Made by a program: the position numbers and the translations under genes. This document shows, piece by piece, positions 25,076-34,975 of a stretch of DNA of 64,000 nt (positions are counted from its first letter, which is position 1; each line of letters begins with the position of its first letter). A model generated the notes under the pieces. The model was not told the DNA's origin and made no database searches. It saw nothing but the letters and a program-made list of their open reading frames with translations. Source of the DNA: Stomorhina lunata (Eukaryota > Arthropoda > Insecta > Diptera > Rhiniidae); assembly GCA_933228675.1 (NCBI GenBank), contig OW121743.1, forward strand, positions 68,467,208 through 68,531,207, in the 5' to 3' direction.

Positions 25076-26570
25076 CCTATAGAAAAATTTTCATTAAAAA
25101 AATTTTTCTATAGAAAAATTTTCATTAAAAAAATTTTTCTATAGAAAAATTTTCATTAAAAAAATTTTTCTATAGAAAAATTTTCATTAAAAAAATTTTT
25201 CTATAGAAAAATTTTCATTAAAAAAATTTTTCTATAGAAAAATTTTCATTAAAAAAATTTTTTTTCTATAGAAAAATTTTCATTAAAATAATTTTTCTAT
25301 AGAAAAATTTTCATTAAAAAAATTTTTCTATAGAAAAATTTTCATTAAAAAAATTTTTCTATAGAAAAATTTTCATTAAAAAAATTTTTCTATAGAAAAA
25401 TTTTCATTAAAAAAATTTTTCTATAGAAAAATTTTCATTAAAAAAATTTTTCTATAGAAAAATTTTCATTAAAAAATTTTTCTATAGAAAAATTTTCATT
25501 AAAAATTTTTTTCTATAGAAAAATTTTCATTAAAAATTTTTTTCTATAGAAAAATTTTCATTAAAAAAATTTTTCTATAGAAAAATTTTCATTAAAAAAT
25601 TTTTTATAGAAAAATTTTCATTAAAAATTTTTTTCTATAGAAAAATTTTCATTAAAAAAATTTTTCTATAGAAAAATTTTCATTAAAAAAATTTTTCTAT
25701 AGAAAAATTTTCATTAAAAAAATTTTTCTATAGAAAAATTTTCATTAAAAAAATTTTTCTATAGAAAAATTTTCATTAAAAAATTTTTCTATAGAAAAAT
25801 TTTCATTAAAAAAAATTTTCTATAGAAAAATTTTCATTAAAAAAATTTTTCTATAGAAAAATGTTCATTAAAAAATTTTTCTATAGAAAAATTTTCATTA
25901 AAAAAATTTTTCTATAGAAAAATTTTCTTAAAAAAAATTTTTCTATAGAAAAATTTTCTTTAGAAAAATTTTTCTATAGAAAAGTTTTCATTAAAAAAAT
26001 TTTTCTATAGAAAAATTTTCATTAAAAAAATTTTTCTATAGAAAAATTTTCATTAAAAAATTTTTCTATAGAAAAATTTTCATTAAAAAAATTTTTCTAT
26101 AGAAAAATTTTCAATAAAAAAAATTTTCCATAGAAAAATTTTCATTAAAAAAATTTTTCTATAGAAAAATTTTCATTAAAAAATGTTTCTATAGAAAAAT
26201 TTTCATTAAAAAAGTTTTTCTATAGAAAAATTTTCATTAAAAAAATTTTTCTATAGAAAAATTTTCATTAAAAAAATTTTTCTATAGAAAAATTTTCATT
26301 AAAAAATTTTTCTATAGAAAAATTTTCATTAAAAAATTTTTCTATAGAAAAATTTTCATTAAAAAATTTTTCTATAGAAAAATTTTCATTAAAAAATTTT
26401 TCTATAGAAAAATTTTCATTAAAAAATTTTTCTATAGAAAAATTTTCATTAAAAAATTTTTCTATAGAAAAATTTTCATTAAAAAAATTTTCTATAGAAA
26501 AATTTTCATTAAAAAAAATTTTCTATAGAAAAATTTTCATTAAAAAATTTTTCTATAGAGAAATTTTCAT
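25076..26570 (+). repeat. ~30-bp satellite, TTTTCATTAAAAAAA subfamily
   Basis: About 50 units of TTTTTCTATAGAAAAATTTT followed by CATTAAAAAAA. It abuts the CGTT subfamily with a sharp switch near 25075. Unit length varies from 29 to 32 bp through A-run and T-run length only. This is among the most homogeneous arrays in the window. Confidence 0.96.
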
Positions 26571-26790
26571 TAAAATTTTTTTCCTATAGAACAATTTTCA
26601 TTAAAATTTTTTTCCTATAGAACAATTTTCATTAAAATTTTTTTCCTATAGAACAATTTTCATTCAAATTTTTTTCCTATAGAAAAATTTTCGTTTAAAA
26701 ATTTTTTCTATAGAAAAATTTTGTTAAAAAAATTTTTCTATAGCAAAAATTTCGTTAAAAATTGTTTCTATAAAAAAATTTTCGTTAACG
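26571..26790 (+). repeat. diverged right edge of the ~30-bp satellite
   Basis: Units with TTCCTATAGAACAATTTTCA, then a return to the CGTTAAAAA form, ending near 26790. Confidence 0.85.
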
Positions 26791-27213
26791 GTAAATTTGA
26801 GTTAATGGAGGTAATTAAACAAATACTCATCAAATATCTACTAGTGACATCTCCCACTAAATATCCCTATTAGGCCCGTCTGTCATTGTTTTCCCCTTTC
26901 TTCTAGTAAATATTAAAGAGAAATATTTATTTGGCTTTTATTATTATAGCACATGAAATTTCATTTCTTTTTTTTTACCAAAATCTCATAACTTCTAGGC
27001 AAATTTACATGAGTTTCTGTTGTTGAGTCTTGACAAGTATTTTTTCAAAATCTTTTACAGATTTGCATATTTTAGCAGCCAGAAGAGCTAAATAAATAAG
27101 CAGAATATTACGAAAAAATTATTAAGAAATTAAATAATAAATTATTAATTTTCTCATATGATGAAGGCACAATAGAAAAAAAATGGGAAAAAAGTTATAG
27201 AAATGTAAATACA
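26791..27213. other. spacer left of the LTR retrotransposon
   Basis: A+T-rich sequence with no recognised feature. It ends at the TAAG target duplication of the Gypsy element. Confidence 0.55.
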
Positions 27214-27217
27214 TAAG

Positions 27218-27558
27218 TGTGGGAATTCATACTAACGGACGGACGACAAGAAGTGGCAACACATATTAACTAAGTATCAACTCTACATAAATACAACACT
27301 GTATAATCAACTAACGAGTGACTAACAAAATCGGACGAGTAAAAGTTTAGTGTCTAGCGCCAATCGACAGACAAGGACAGTTCAGTTTTAGAGTTCTAAG
27401 AGATCGGATCAAGGAGTTGATCAAGTGAAGTGTTCGGACATACGCATTAATCTAATTTATATAATACCCTAGCACATAAGAAAAATTAATTGAATAAAAA
27501 TTGTTATAATTCAATAAAATTATAAAAAGTGGTTTTTAATTAAAAAGAAAACGCTACA
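27218..27558 (+). repeat. 5' LTR, 341 bp
   Basis: Begins TGTGGGAATTCAT and ends AACGCTACA, so it has the TG...CA termini of retroviral-type LTRs. By eye it is identical over its whole length to 33528-33868. A TCAGTT initiator-like motif lies at 27382-27387 and AATAAA signals at 27493 and 27513. These suggest a TATA-less promoter start near 27384 and polyadenylation downstream. Confidence 0.97.
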
Positions 27559-27563
27559 ATATT

Positions 27564-27576
27564 TGGGGGCTCAACC
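27564..27576 (+). promoter_or_regulatory. primer-binding site
   Basis: TGGGGGCTCAACC starts 5 nt after the 5' LTR, where the tRNA primer for minus-strand synthesis binds. TGGGGGCTC matches the start of the tRNA-Pro-type primer sites known from some vertebrate retroviruses, but the rest differs, so the primer tRNA is not settled. Confidence 0.6.
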
Positions 27577-28497
27577 AGGATCGTGCTTTAAGGGTATTAT
27601 TTGTCCAAACATAAGTGAAAAATTATAAGTAAATTTTAAAGAAATAAAAATTTTGTGAAAATTTAAAAATAATTGTGTGCAAATTCTGAGTGAATTACAC
27701 AGAAAATACTGAACCTAAAATATCATCTAAGAGATCAGAGAGGAAAAAAATCTGAGTGAATTTGTGAACTTAATCAAAGAATTCTTAGTGAATTTGATAA
27801 AATACAAAATTCTGAGTGAATTGAATGAATTAAAAAATTCTGAGTGAATTTGACAAAAAATTCTGAGTGAACTGCGTAAATTATTGAGTTTTAAACGCAA
27901 AATCTAAAAATTTCTTGCTGAGTGCTTGAAAAAGAAAAGGAAGAGAACTAAAAAGTACGTTAAAAACAGAACTGGGTGTTCGTGTTAAAAAAAAAAATTC
28001 ATGAGAAAAACTGTTCGTGTGAAAAAAAAAACTGTGGAAAAAGTATTGAAAAAACTGAGTGTTAATGATACAAAAAAGATAATTTAACTGTGTGTTAGTT
28101 ACTTTGAAAAAAAACTTTAAAGAAAAAACTGATCAAAAAACTGTAAGAGAAAATTGATGTGCAAGAGTGAAAAAAGTAACGAACTTTTTCAAAGACAAAA
28201 CTGTGCGTGGTATTCAAAAATACAAGAAAAAACGGTTACACAGAACTAAATTGAAGAGAATTTTGTATGCAAAAAATTAAAAGAAAGAGAGTCAAAATCA
28301 GTTGGTATGTAAAAGACACAAAACTTAAATATAGAGAGAGATAAAATCGAAGCTTTGGTTGTATAAAAAATAAATAACGTCTTTTTCTAAAGAAAAGAGA
28401 ACAAAGAAAACCGAGTTACAAGGAAAATGTTACAAAATTGCAAGCAGTGAAAAAAAAAAAATTCGAAGCGTCGGTTATATAAAAAAAAATAATAATG

Positions 28498-28823
28498 GCC
28501 TGTTCCACGATCTCGAAAGAATGCTTTCTTTCTTATCCTATACGAAAGAAATTTGTTTTTCGTTTCAGTAACTTTATTTTATGCGAAAGATAAGTCGAAA
28601 AACAAGTCGAAAGAAAATGTAAGTATTTTCATACAAATTTCTGTTTCACTATTTCGAACAAGTTACCAGCAATACGAAAGCAAATGTCAAAATGAGTAAC
28701 TTGATATTGTGCTTTCGAATGGAAACGAACGAAAGGCTTCGAAATAGTGAAACCAAAATTAATTCGAATTCGAGTTACTCACTTTCTTTCGAGTAGATTT
28801 TCTTTCGAAATCGTGAAACAGGC
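28498..28823. mobile_element. foldback MITE nested in the Gypsy leader
   Basis: The ends are imperfect inverted repeats: GCCTGTTCCACGATCTCGAA on the left, and on the right the complement of GCCTGTTTCACGATTTCGAA. A second, inner pair occurs at about 28642 (CTGTTTCACTATTTCGAA) and 28738 (its complement). The interior is rich in TTCGAAAG and AGTAAC motifs in both orientations. There is no coding capacity. No clear target duplication was found, so the boundaries are accurate to a few bases. Confidence 0.75.
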
Positions 28824-29484
28824 TATAAGTAACGTCTTTTTCTAAATTAAAGAGAACACAAAAAAAACTGAGTAGTAACAAGAAACGTTACAAAATTGCA
28901 AGAGAGTAGAAAATAACGAATCGTCGGTTATATATAAAAAACGTTACAAAATTGCGATAATAATCAGAAAGAACAAAAACTGTTTAGGCAGTTAATATCA
29001 GTGTAGCAACGATAGAAGAAAAAAAAACAACCCTTATTTCGCCGTAAGAAGAATTGAAGAAGTAGGAGAAGATTTGCCAATGTTTGCCTAGTTACTGTGA
29101 AGAAATTACATGTTGCTGTTAATCATCATTGCTGCTAAGATAAGTGTATTATTTTTCTGTTAATTGTTTAACTTGTGTGTGAGCATGTTATAATTTGATT
29201 TTCTTTGAATTAAAAGAAGAGAGTCCAATTGGACATTTAAGTAAAAAGAATAAGCGAAGATCAAATTAGAACATGAGATTTGTATTTGATTTAAAGTAAA
29301 TTTTAATTCTCATTAACAATTGTGAAGAATCAAATTAGAATTAAATATTCGAATTGGAATTAATTTAACGTAAACTGAGTTTTGCTTTTGTTTTTTAAAT
29401 TTAACGTAAATTTTATAAATTATTTTTGTGAATTAGCTATATATTGATTTTTATTATATTATTATAATTATTTAATTACAAATA

Positions 29485-32400
29485 ATGGACTCTCAAGAAA
29501 TTTTAGCTTTAACTGTAGAAAGACTTAAAGAAAAATTGACAGAGTTAGGGTTAGAAGTGACTGGACGAAAAGGCGAATTACAGCAAAGGTTATTAGCACA
29601 TTATGGGTTGACTGATGGTGATTCCGATTCGGAATATGACGATGTTGCTTCTGCAAGAAGAGGTAGTACAGTAAATGTAGTGGAAAGAAGTACGTTTACC
29701 TTGCGGGACATAGAAGATTCACTAACGTCTTTCTGTGGTACTGACAATTTAGAGGTAGACAATTGGTTAGTTGATTTCGAAGAAAATGCTGAGGCCGTGG
29801 GCTGGAGTCAGCTACAACGTTTCATATATGCAAAACAGTTGTTGAAGGGTGCAGCTAAGATATTTATTCGAAGTCAGAGTGGAATAAATAGCTGGAGTTT
29901 ATTAAAAGATGCATTAAAAAAAGAATTTGGTACAAAACTTGCATCAATAGAAATACATAAATTATTAAAGAATAGAAGAAAGAAGAATATAGAAAGTTTT
30001 CGTGAGTACCTCTATGTACTAATGGAAATAGGGAAGCCTATTAAGCTAGATGAGGAAAGTTTAATTCAGTATTTCGTTGATGGTATACCAGATTCGAAGT
30101 TTGGTAAGAGCATATTATATCAGGCTAGGGATGTTGAGGACCTAAAGGAAAAACTTAAGACTTACGAGAAGATCAGAGGGTCAGTTCAGGCATCAACTTC
30201 GAAAGTATCTTCTGAATTTAGTAAGGATGATAAAGTGAAACCAACTACTAGTGGAAAGAAAAAATGTTATAAATGCGGTGAAGAAAACCATTTTGCAAAA
30301 GATTGCAAGTCAACGACTGTTAAGTGTTTTAAATGTAAAAAGTTAGGCCATAAATCATTCGAATGCAAGGAACAAGCACAGTCAACCGTAAAACAAGAGA
30401 CAAACAATTCGTGCATGATTAAGTCGTTTGAGAACATCACAGAGGATGTAAGAAGAACGGCAAATCGACACTTTAAGACGATTGAAATAAACGGTGTAGA
30501 ATTTTCAGCCATTGTAGACACCGGAAGCGATATCTCATTGGTCCGGTATGATGTTTTTAAATATTTTGGTGACGTGGACATAACATTAGAGGATAGACAC
30601 TTTATAACAGCGGGAGACTATAAATTTAAAACCATAGGATATTTTTATAAAATAGTGTTCATAGACGGTTATGAATTTAATATAAAATTTTACGTTGCTA
30701 AAAATTTTGTATATCCAGGAGCTATTGGCAACGACATCTTACAAGAGGCCGATATTCTCATGAGCAGAGATGGTGCAAAATTTGTTAAAAAAGTAACTTT
30801 AGACGAACAAAGAAATAAAACAGGGACGACAGAATATGGAAATGAGTTTGAAGTATTTTGTTCAACTGTAAAATTAGAGGAATTGAATCAAGTGGATTCA
30901 ATAGATTTATCACACTTGTCAAAGGAAAGGGAAATAGAGATCAATAATTTAGTAAAAACGTTTAGTCCGAGTAAACCAGAGTTGTCTCCAATTAGCATGA
31001 AAATAATTTTGTCTGATAATGTTCCGATTTACCAAAGACCACGACGATTGTCTTATGAGGATCAATCTTTTGTAGAGAAACAGGTAGCAGAGTGGCTTCG
31101 AGATGGTATCATACGACAGAGCACCTCAGAATATGCTTCGCCTGTAGTAGTAGTGCCCAAGAAAAATGGAGAGAAAAGATTGTGCTGTGATTTTAGAAAA
31201 CTAAACGAGAAGATAATGAGGGATAATTTTCCAATGATTTTGATTGACGATGTCTTACATAAGTTAGAATCCGCTAAGATTTATACAACGTTAGACTTGA
31301 GAAATGGGTTCTTCCATGTGCCAGTTGAAGAAGAGTCTAGGAGGTTTACATCATTCGTGACCCACAATGGTCAATACGAATTTTTGTTTGTACCATTTGG
31401 AATTTCAAATTCCCCGGCGGTATTTTCCCGCTACGTGTTTTCAATATATCGTGAGTTGATTCAAGATGGAACAATAGTGGTATATATTGATGATATTATC
31501 ATCCCGTCAATAAACGAAGATGAGGGTATCAAAAAATTAGAGAAAGTTTTATCAGTAGCTGAGAGATATAACTTAAAGATAAAATGGGAAAAGTGTCAAT
31601 TTTTAATGAGAAAAGTAAATTTTTTGGGATATGTGGTTGAAAATTCAACAATAAAACCGTCAGTAGAGAAAACTTCAGCGGTAGCAAATTTTCCGGTACC
31701 CAGGGATAAGAAAGCGCTTCAACGTTTCTTAGGCTTGTTATCGTATTTTCGAAGATTTGTGTCTAATTTTGCTATTATTGCAAAACCATTATCCGACTTG
31801 CTGAAAAAAGATGTTGAGTTTGTGTTTGGAGATACACAAATGATTGCTTTTGAGCAGTTGAAATCTAGTTTGATAAACGCACCAGTTTTAAAACTGTACA
31901 ATCCGAAAGCGCAGACAGAGGTTCACACAGACGCTAGTATGTTTGGGTATGGTGGGGTTTTACTCCAAAAAGATAGTGATGATCAACAATTCCACCCTAT
32001 AGAGTACATGAGCAGAAAAACAACTAGTGCGCAAGAGAAATATCACTCGTATGAGCTTGAAGTACTAGCAATTATCGAAGCATTAAAGAAATGGAGAGTT
32101 TACTTGATAGGAGGAAAGATAAAAATAGTGACAGATTGTAATGCATTTACAATGACAATAAAGAAAAAGGACGTACCATTAAGAGTGTCGAGATGGGCTA
32201 TGTTTCTACAAGAGTTCGACTACACCATAGAGCATAGGTCTGGTAGTAAGATGAAACATGTTGATGCTCTCAGCAGAGTTTCGTGTCTATTGGTCGAGGA
32301 TTCAATAAAGTGCCGACTAAAGGAAGCTCAGTTGCACGACGAATGGGTCAAAGCCATCAGAAAAATAGTAGAAAAAGAGGGCTACGAAGATTTTTATATA

Positions 32401-33579
32401 AAATATGATCTATTATACAGAGATCCAAATAGGGATTTAATAGTTATTCCGGCGACAATGGAAGAGGAAATAATTAAAATTGCCCATAGGGAAGGTCATT
32501 TTGGTACAAAGAAGACAAAAGAGTTAATTGAGAGAGAATTTTACATTCCTAATATAGCAGCTAAAGTGCAAAACGTAGTACGTAGTTGTATAGAGTGCAT
32601 TGTGAGTGAAGCTAAAGCAGGTAAGGCAGAAGGACTTTTAAGTCCAATAGACAAATCGGACAGGCCTTTGAGGACATTCCATATTGATCACGTAGGACCA
32701 ATGGAATTAACCCATAAGCGATATAATCACATCCTTGTAGTTGTAGACGCATTCTCGAAATTTGTGTGGTTATACCCTACAAGAAGCACAGGTTCTGAAG
32801 AGGTTTTAGATAGATTGAAAAAGCAATCAGTTATTTTTGGTAATCCGGAGAGGATAATTTCTGATCGAGGAACGGCTTTTACCTCAAATCTATTTAGGGA
32901 ATATTGTGAAGAACAGAACATTCAGCATTTATTAATAGCTACAGGTGTTCCCAGGGGAAACGGTCAGGTGGAGAGAATTAATAAGATCGTTATATCTTTA
33001 CTCTCTAAGCTGTGTGTAGGTAACCAAAATCAGTGGTATAAGCATGTTGACCGAGTTCAACAATGCATAAATAATACGCCTCCGCGTAGCACAAAATTTT
33101 CGCCGTTTAAAATATTGACTGGTCTAGAAATGAGAATTAATAGACACGAAGATATAAGAAAGTTAATTGAAGACTACACTGTTCAAGAATTAGACGAAGA
33201 AAGAACAGAAATACGAAGTACCGCAAAAGAAAATATTGCTCAAATTCAGGCAGAAAATAGGAAAAACTTTAATAGAAAAAGAGTTAAAGCTTCAATATAT
33301 AAAGTAGGTGATTTAGTGGCTATTAAGCGCACGCAATTTGGAACAGGTTTAAAATTAAAACCTAAATATTTTGGACCTTACAGAGTACTGAAAAAGTTAA
33401 ATCACGACCGCTATGAGGTAGAAAAGGTTGGTGATGGTGAGGGTCCCGCTAAAACTAACACTGTTGCCGAACACATGAAGAAGTGGCATATGTCATCCGG
33501 GTCGAATGACCATGCAGGACGGCCGAATGTGGGAATTCATACTAACGGACGGACGACAAGAAGTGGCAACACATATTAA
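29485..33579 (+). CDS. Gag-Pol polyprotein of a Ty3/Gypsy retrotransposon
   Basis: A single 1364-residue frame; the ATG at 29485 is preceded by AATA. Domains: SAP DNA-binding motif (about residues 8-42); Gag capsid-like region (about 70-235); two CCHC zinc knuckles (Cys261-Cys264-His269-Cys274 and Cys281-Cys284-His289-Cys294); aspartic protease with DTGS at Asp345; reverse transcriptase with LDLRNG (Asp604) and YIDD (667-670); RNase H with Asp816, Glu857 and Asp884. Integrase has an HHCC zinc site (His1001, His1005, Cys1035, Cys1038), Asp1068, Asp1127 and Glu1163 (DD35E), and a C-terminal KYFGPY motif near 1294-1299. All catalytic residues are present. Gag and Pol share one frame with no frameshift or stop. 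The last ~17 codons lie inside the 3' LTR. No envelope follows. Confidence 0.97.
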   Translation: MDSQEILALTVERLKEKLTELGLEVTGRKGELQQRLLAHYGLTDGDSDSEYDDVASARRGSTVNVVERSTFTLRDIEDSLTSFCGTDNLEVDNWLVDFEENAEAVGWSQLQRFIYAKQLLKGAAKIFIRSQSGINSWSLLKDALKKEFGTKLASIEIHKLLKNRRKKNIESFREYLYVLMEIGKPIKLDEESLIQYFVDGIPDSKFGKSILYQARDVEDLKEKLKTYEKIRGSVQASTSKVSSEFSKDDKVKPTTSGKKKCYKCGEENHFAKDCKSTTVKCFKCKKLGHKSFECKEQAQSTVKQETNNSCMIKSFENITEDVRRTANRHFKTIEINGVEFSAIVDTGSDISLVRYDVFKYFGDVDITLEDRHFITAGDYKFKTIGYFYKIVFIDGYEFNIKFYVAKNFVYPGAIGNDILQEADILMSRDGAKFVKKVTLDEQRNKTGTTEYGNEFEVFCSTVKLEELNQVDSIDLSHLSKEREIEINNLVKTFSPSKPELSPISMKIILSDNVPIYQRPRRLSYEDQSFVEKQVAEWLRDGIIRQSTSEYASPVVVVPKKNGEKRLCCDFRKLNEKIMRDNFPMILIDDVLHKLESAKIYTTLDLRNGFFHVPVEEESRRFTSFVTHNGQYEFLFVPFGISNSPAVFSRYVFSIYRELIQDGTIVVYIDDIIIPSINEDEGIKKLEKVLSVAERYNLKIKWEKCQFLMRKVNFLGYVVENSTIKPSVEKTSAVANFPVPRDKKALQRFLGLLSYFRRFVSNFAIIAKPLSDLLKKDVEFVFGDTQMIAFEQLKSSLINAPVLKLYNPKAQTEVHTDASMFGYGGVLLQKDSDDQQFHPIEYMSRKTTSAQEKYHSYELEVLAIIEALKKWRVYLIGGKIKIVTDCNAFTMTIKKKDVPLRVSRWAMFLQEFDYTIEHRSGSKMKHVDALSRVSCLLVEDSIKCRLKEAQLHDEWVKAIRKIVEKEGYEDFYIKYDLLYRDPNRDLIVIPATMEEEIIKIAHREGHFGTKKTKELIEREFYIPNIAAKVQNVVRSCIECIVSEAKAGKAEGLLSPIDKSDRPLRTFHIDHVGPMELTHKRYNHILVVVDAFSKFVWLYPTRSTGSEEVLDRLKKQSVIFGNPERIISDRGTAFTSNLFREYCEEQNIQHLLIATGVPRGNGQVERINKIVISLLSKLCVGNQNQWYKHVDRVQQCINNTPPRSTKFSPFKILTGLEMRINRHEDIRKLIEDYTVQELDEERTEIRSTAKENIAQIQAENRKNFNRKRVKASIYKVGDLVAIKRTQFGTGLKLKPKYFGPYRVLKKLNHDRYEVEKVGDGEGPAKTNTVAEHMKKWHMSSGSNDHAGRPNVGIHTNGRTTRSGNTY

Positions 33580-33868
33580 CTAAGTATCAACTCTACATAA
33601 ATACAACACTGTATAATCAACTAACGAGTGACTAACAAAATCGGACGAGTAAAAGTTTAGTGTCTAGCGCCAATCGACAGACAAGGACAGTTCAGTTTTA
33701 GAGTTCTAAGAGATCGGATCAAGGAGTTGATCAAGTGAAGTGTTCGGACATACGCATTAATCTAATTTATATAATACCCTAGCACATAAGAAAAATTAAT
33801 TGAATAAAAATTGTTATAATTCAATAAAATTATAAAAAGTGGTTTTTAATTAAAAAGAAAACGCTACA
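33528..33868 (+). repeat. 3' LTR, 341 bp
   Basis: Same length and, by eye, the same sequence as the 5' LTR. The Gag-Pol stop codon lies 52 bp inside it. The bases just upstream (GCAGGACGGCCGAA) are not a clear polypurine tract, which is unusual for the plus-strand primer site. Confidence 0.97.
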
Positions 33869-33872
33869 TAAG

Positions 33873-34695
33873 ATCAAAATTTAATAGGGTTTGTAATTGA
33901 AGAGGAGTATCTAAGAATAATGGCAATAATTTAGGTGGTATTTACTCTAATAATAAGAAATAAAATATTTTACATCTGTATTTAAAATTTAACGAATTAA
34001 GCTTATTTTCTTGTTTAAATGCTTATGAATAAAATTAAATATTTCAAACATTGAAAAAAGGTATGAGAATGGGTGTATTTCCAGTTTAAAATCATAAATG
34101 ACATCATATTCATTTTTTACATTCCCAAATTTATTTTGTACTTTTATTTAATCCCACACAGTTTTACTTTTTTAAATTATTGTTTCTTATTTATTTTTCA
34201 ATATCAATTTTATCATTTCCTTTGTAGAAACTTAAACGAAATTTTCTCTGCAAACTGAAATACAAAAATGTATCAATAAATCAAAATGTAGCCCTAGAAC
34301 ACGATTTTTGTCATGCGTTTTTTTCATAATTACATTTGAAATTGAATACAAATTTTCCATTAACAACAAAAATAAACAAAAGTATGAAAACCCTACACAA
34401 CCAAGGTATAGACTGATTATCTACAAAATTTTTATTTTTTTTTTAAATGCTCAGAAACAGTGGCATACAATTAGGGGTTAACATTCAAATTCCGTGAAGT
34501 TAGTCTATGAGAGATATTCGAAATAAAGGCCCAATTTTAAAAGTCATACCACCAACAGTCAGAACTGACTAATGTACATCGCTAAATCGATTTAGAATTG
34601 ACTCTAAGATTTATATTTTTATGCCTTGCAAAAATGAACAAGAACCCAATATTGTCATCCTGTTTATGGTAGTGGAAGGTGTAAATAAGTGGGAA

Positions 34696-34726
<31 letters not shown>

Positions 34727-34975
34727 GTAACGGCTTTGCAATCAAATATTAAGGCGTTGCACAGTGGGATGAAAAGAACAATTTGGAAAATGCGATGTTG
34801 GGCTCCTCCGAGAAGCAAATTATGCATAACATTACCTCCAAGTTTTGAGCCATCTGGAAAGTTACTCAGCTTCCTCAACCTCGTCATCTAAAAAATGCTA
34901 TATCCTTCAAAAGATCTTCTAAAGGTTTCAGACTGCATATAGCTTTTTTTTAATAAAACTGAGAAATGTCGAAGC
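33873..34975. other. spacer with a 29-nt poly(T) run
   Basis: A+T-rich sequence. A run of 29 T lies at 34698-34726 and could be the poly(A) tail of a minus-strand retro-insertion whose body would lie to the right (about 34727-34950). No target duplication was identified. A 101-codon minus-strand frame crossing the run translates the T run as poly-Lys and was not called. Confidence 0.45.

Larger units (their letters stand above)
27559..29484 (+). other. long A-rich untranslated leader of the Gypsy element
   Basis: 1926 bp between the LTR and the Gag-Pol ATG. The left part repeats short CTGAGTGAATT-like motifs (27687, 27751, 27812, 27840, 27862) at irregular spacing. A unit of roughly 110 bp starting AACGTCTTTTTCTAAA occurs at about 28375 and again at about 28831. 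The MITE lies between the two copies. No long open frame exists. Such leaders usually hold packaging signals; that function is inferred. Confidence 0.7.
27214..33872 (+). mobile_element. complete Ty3/Gypsy LTR retrotransposon with target duplication
   Basis: The element runs from 27218 to 33868 (6651 bp) and is flanked by the 4-bp direct repeat TAAG (27214-27217, 33869-33872). Order: 5' LTR, primer-binding site, a long A-rich leader carrying a MITE, one Gag-Pol frame, 3' LTR. Pol order is protease, reverse transcriptase, RNase H, integrase, which is diagnostic of Ty3/Gypsy. The RT region (DNFPMILIDDVL, LDLRNGFFHV) most resembles the Mdg3 type, by recollection of that family. No envelope frame is present. 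Identical LTRs and an unbroken frame indicate a very recent insertion that may still be mobile. Confidence 0.95.

Noticed and set aside
24278..26790. CRISPR-like pattern of palindromic repeats with spacers
   Set aside because: The spacers are the same in neighbouring units and there are no cas genes. The surrounding DNA is clearly eukaryotic.
30267..32921. Minus-strand frames of 60-104 codons inside the Gypsy polyprotein
   Set aside because: Shadow frames of the Gag-Pol gene.
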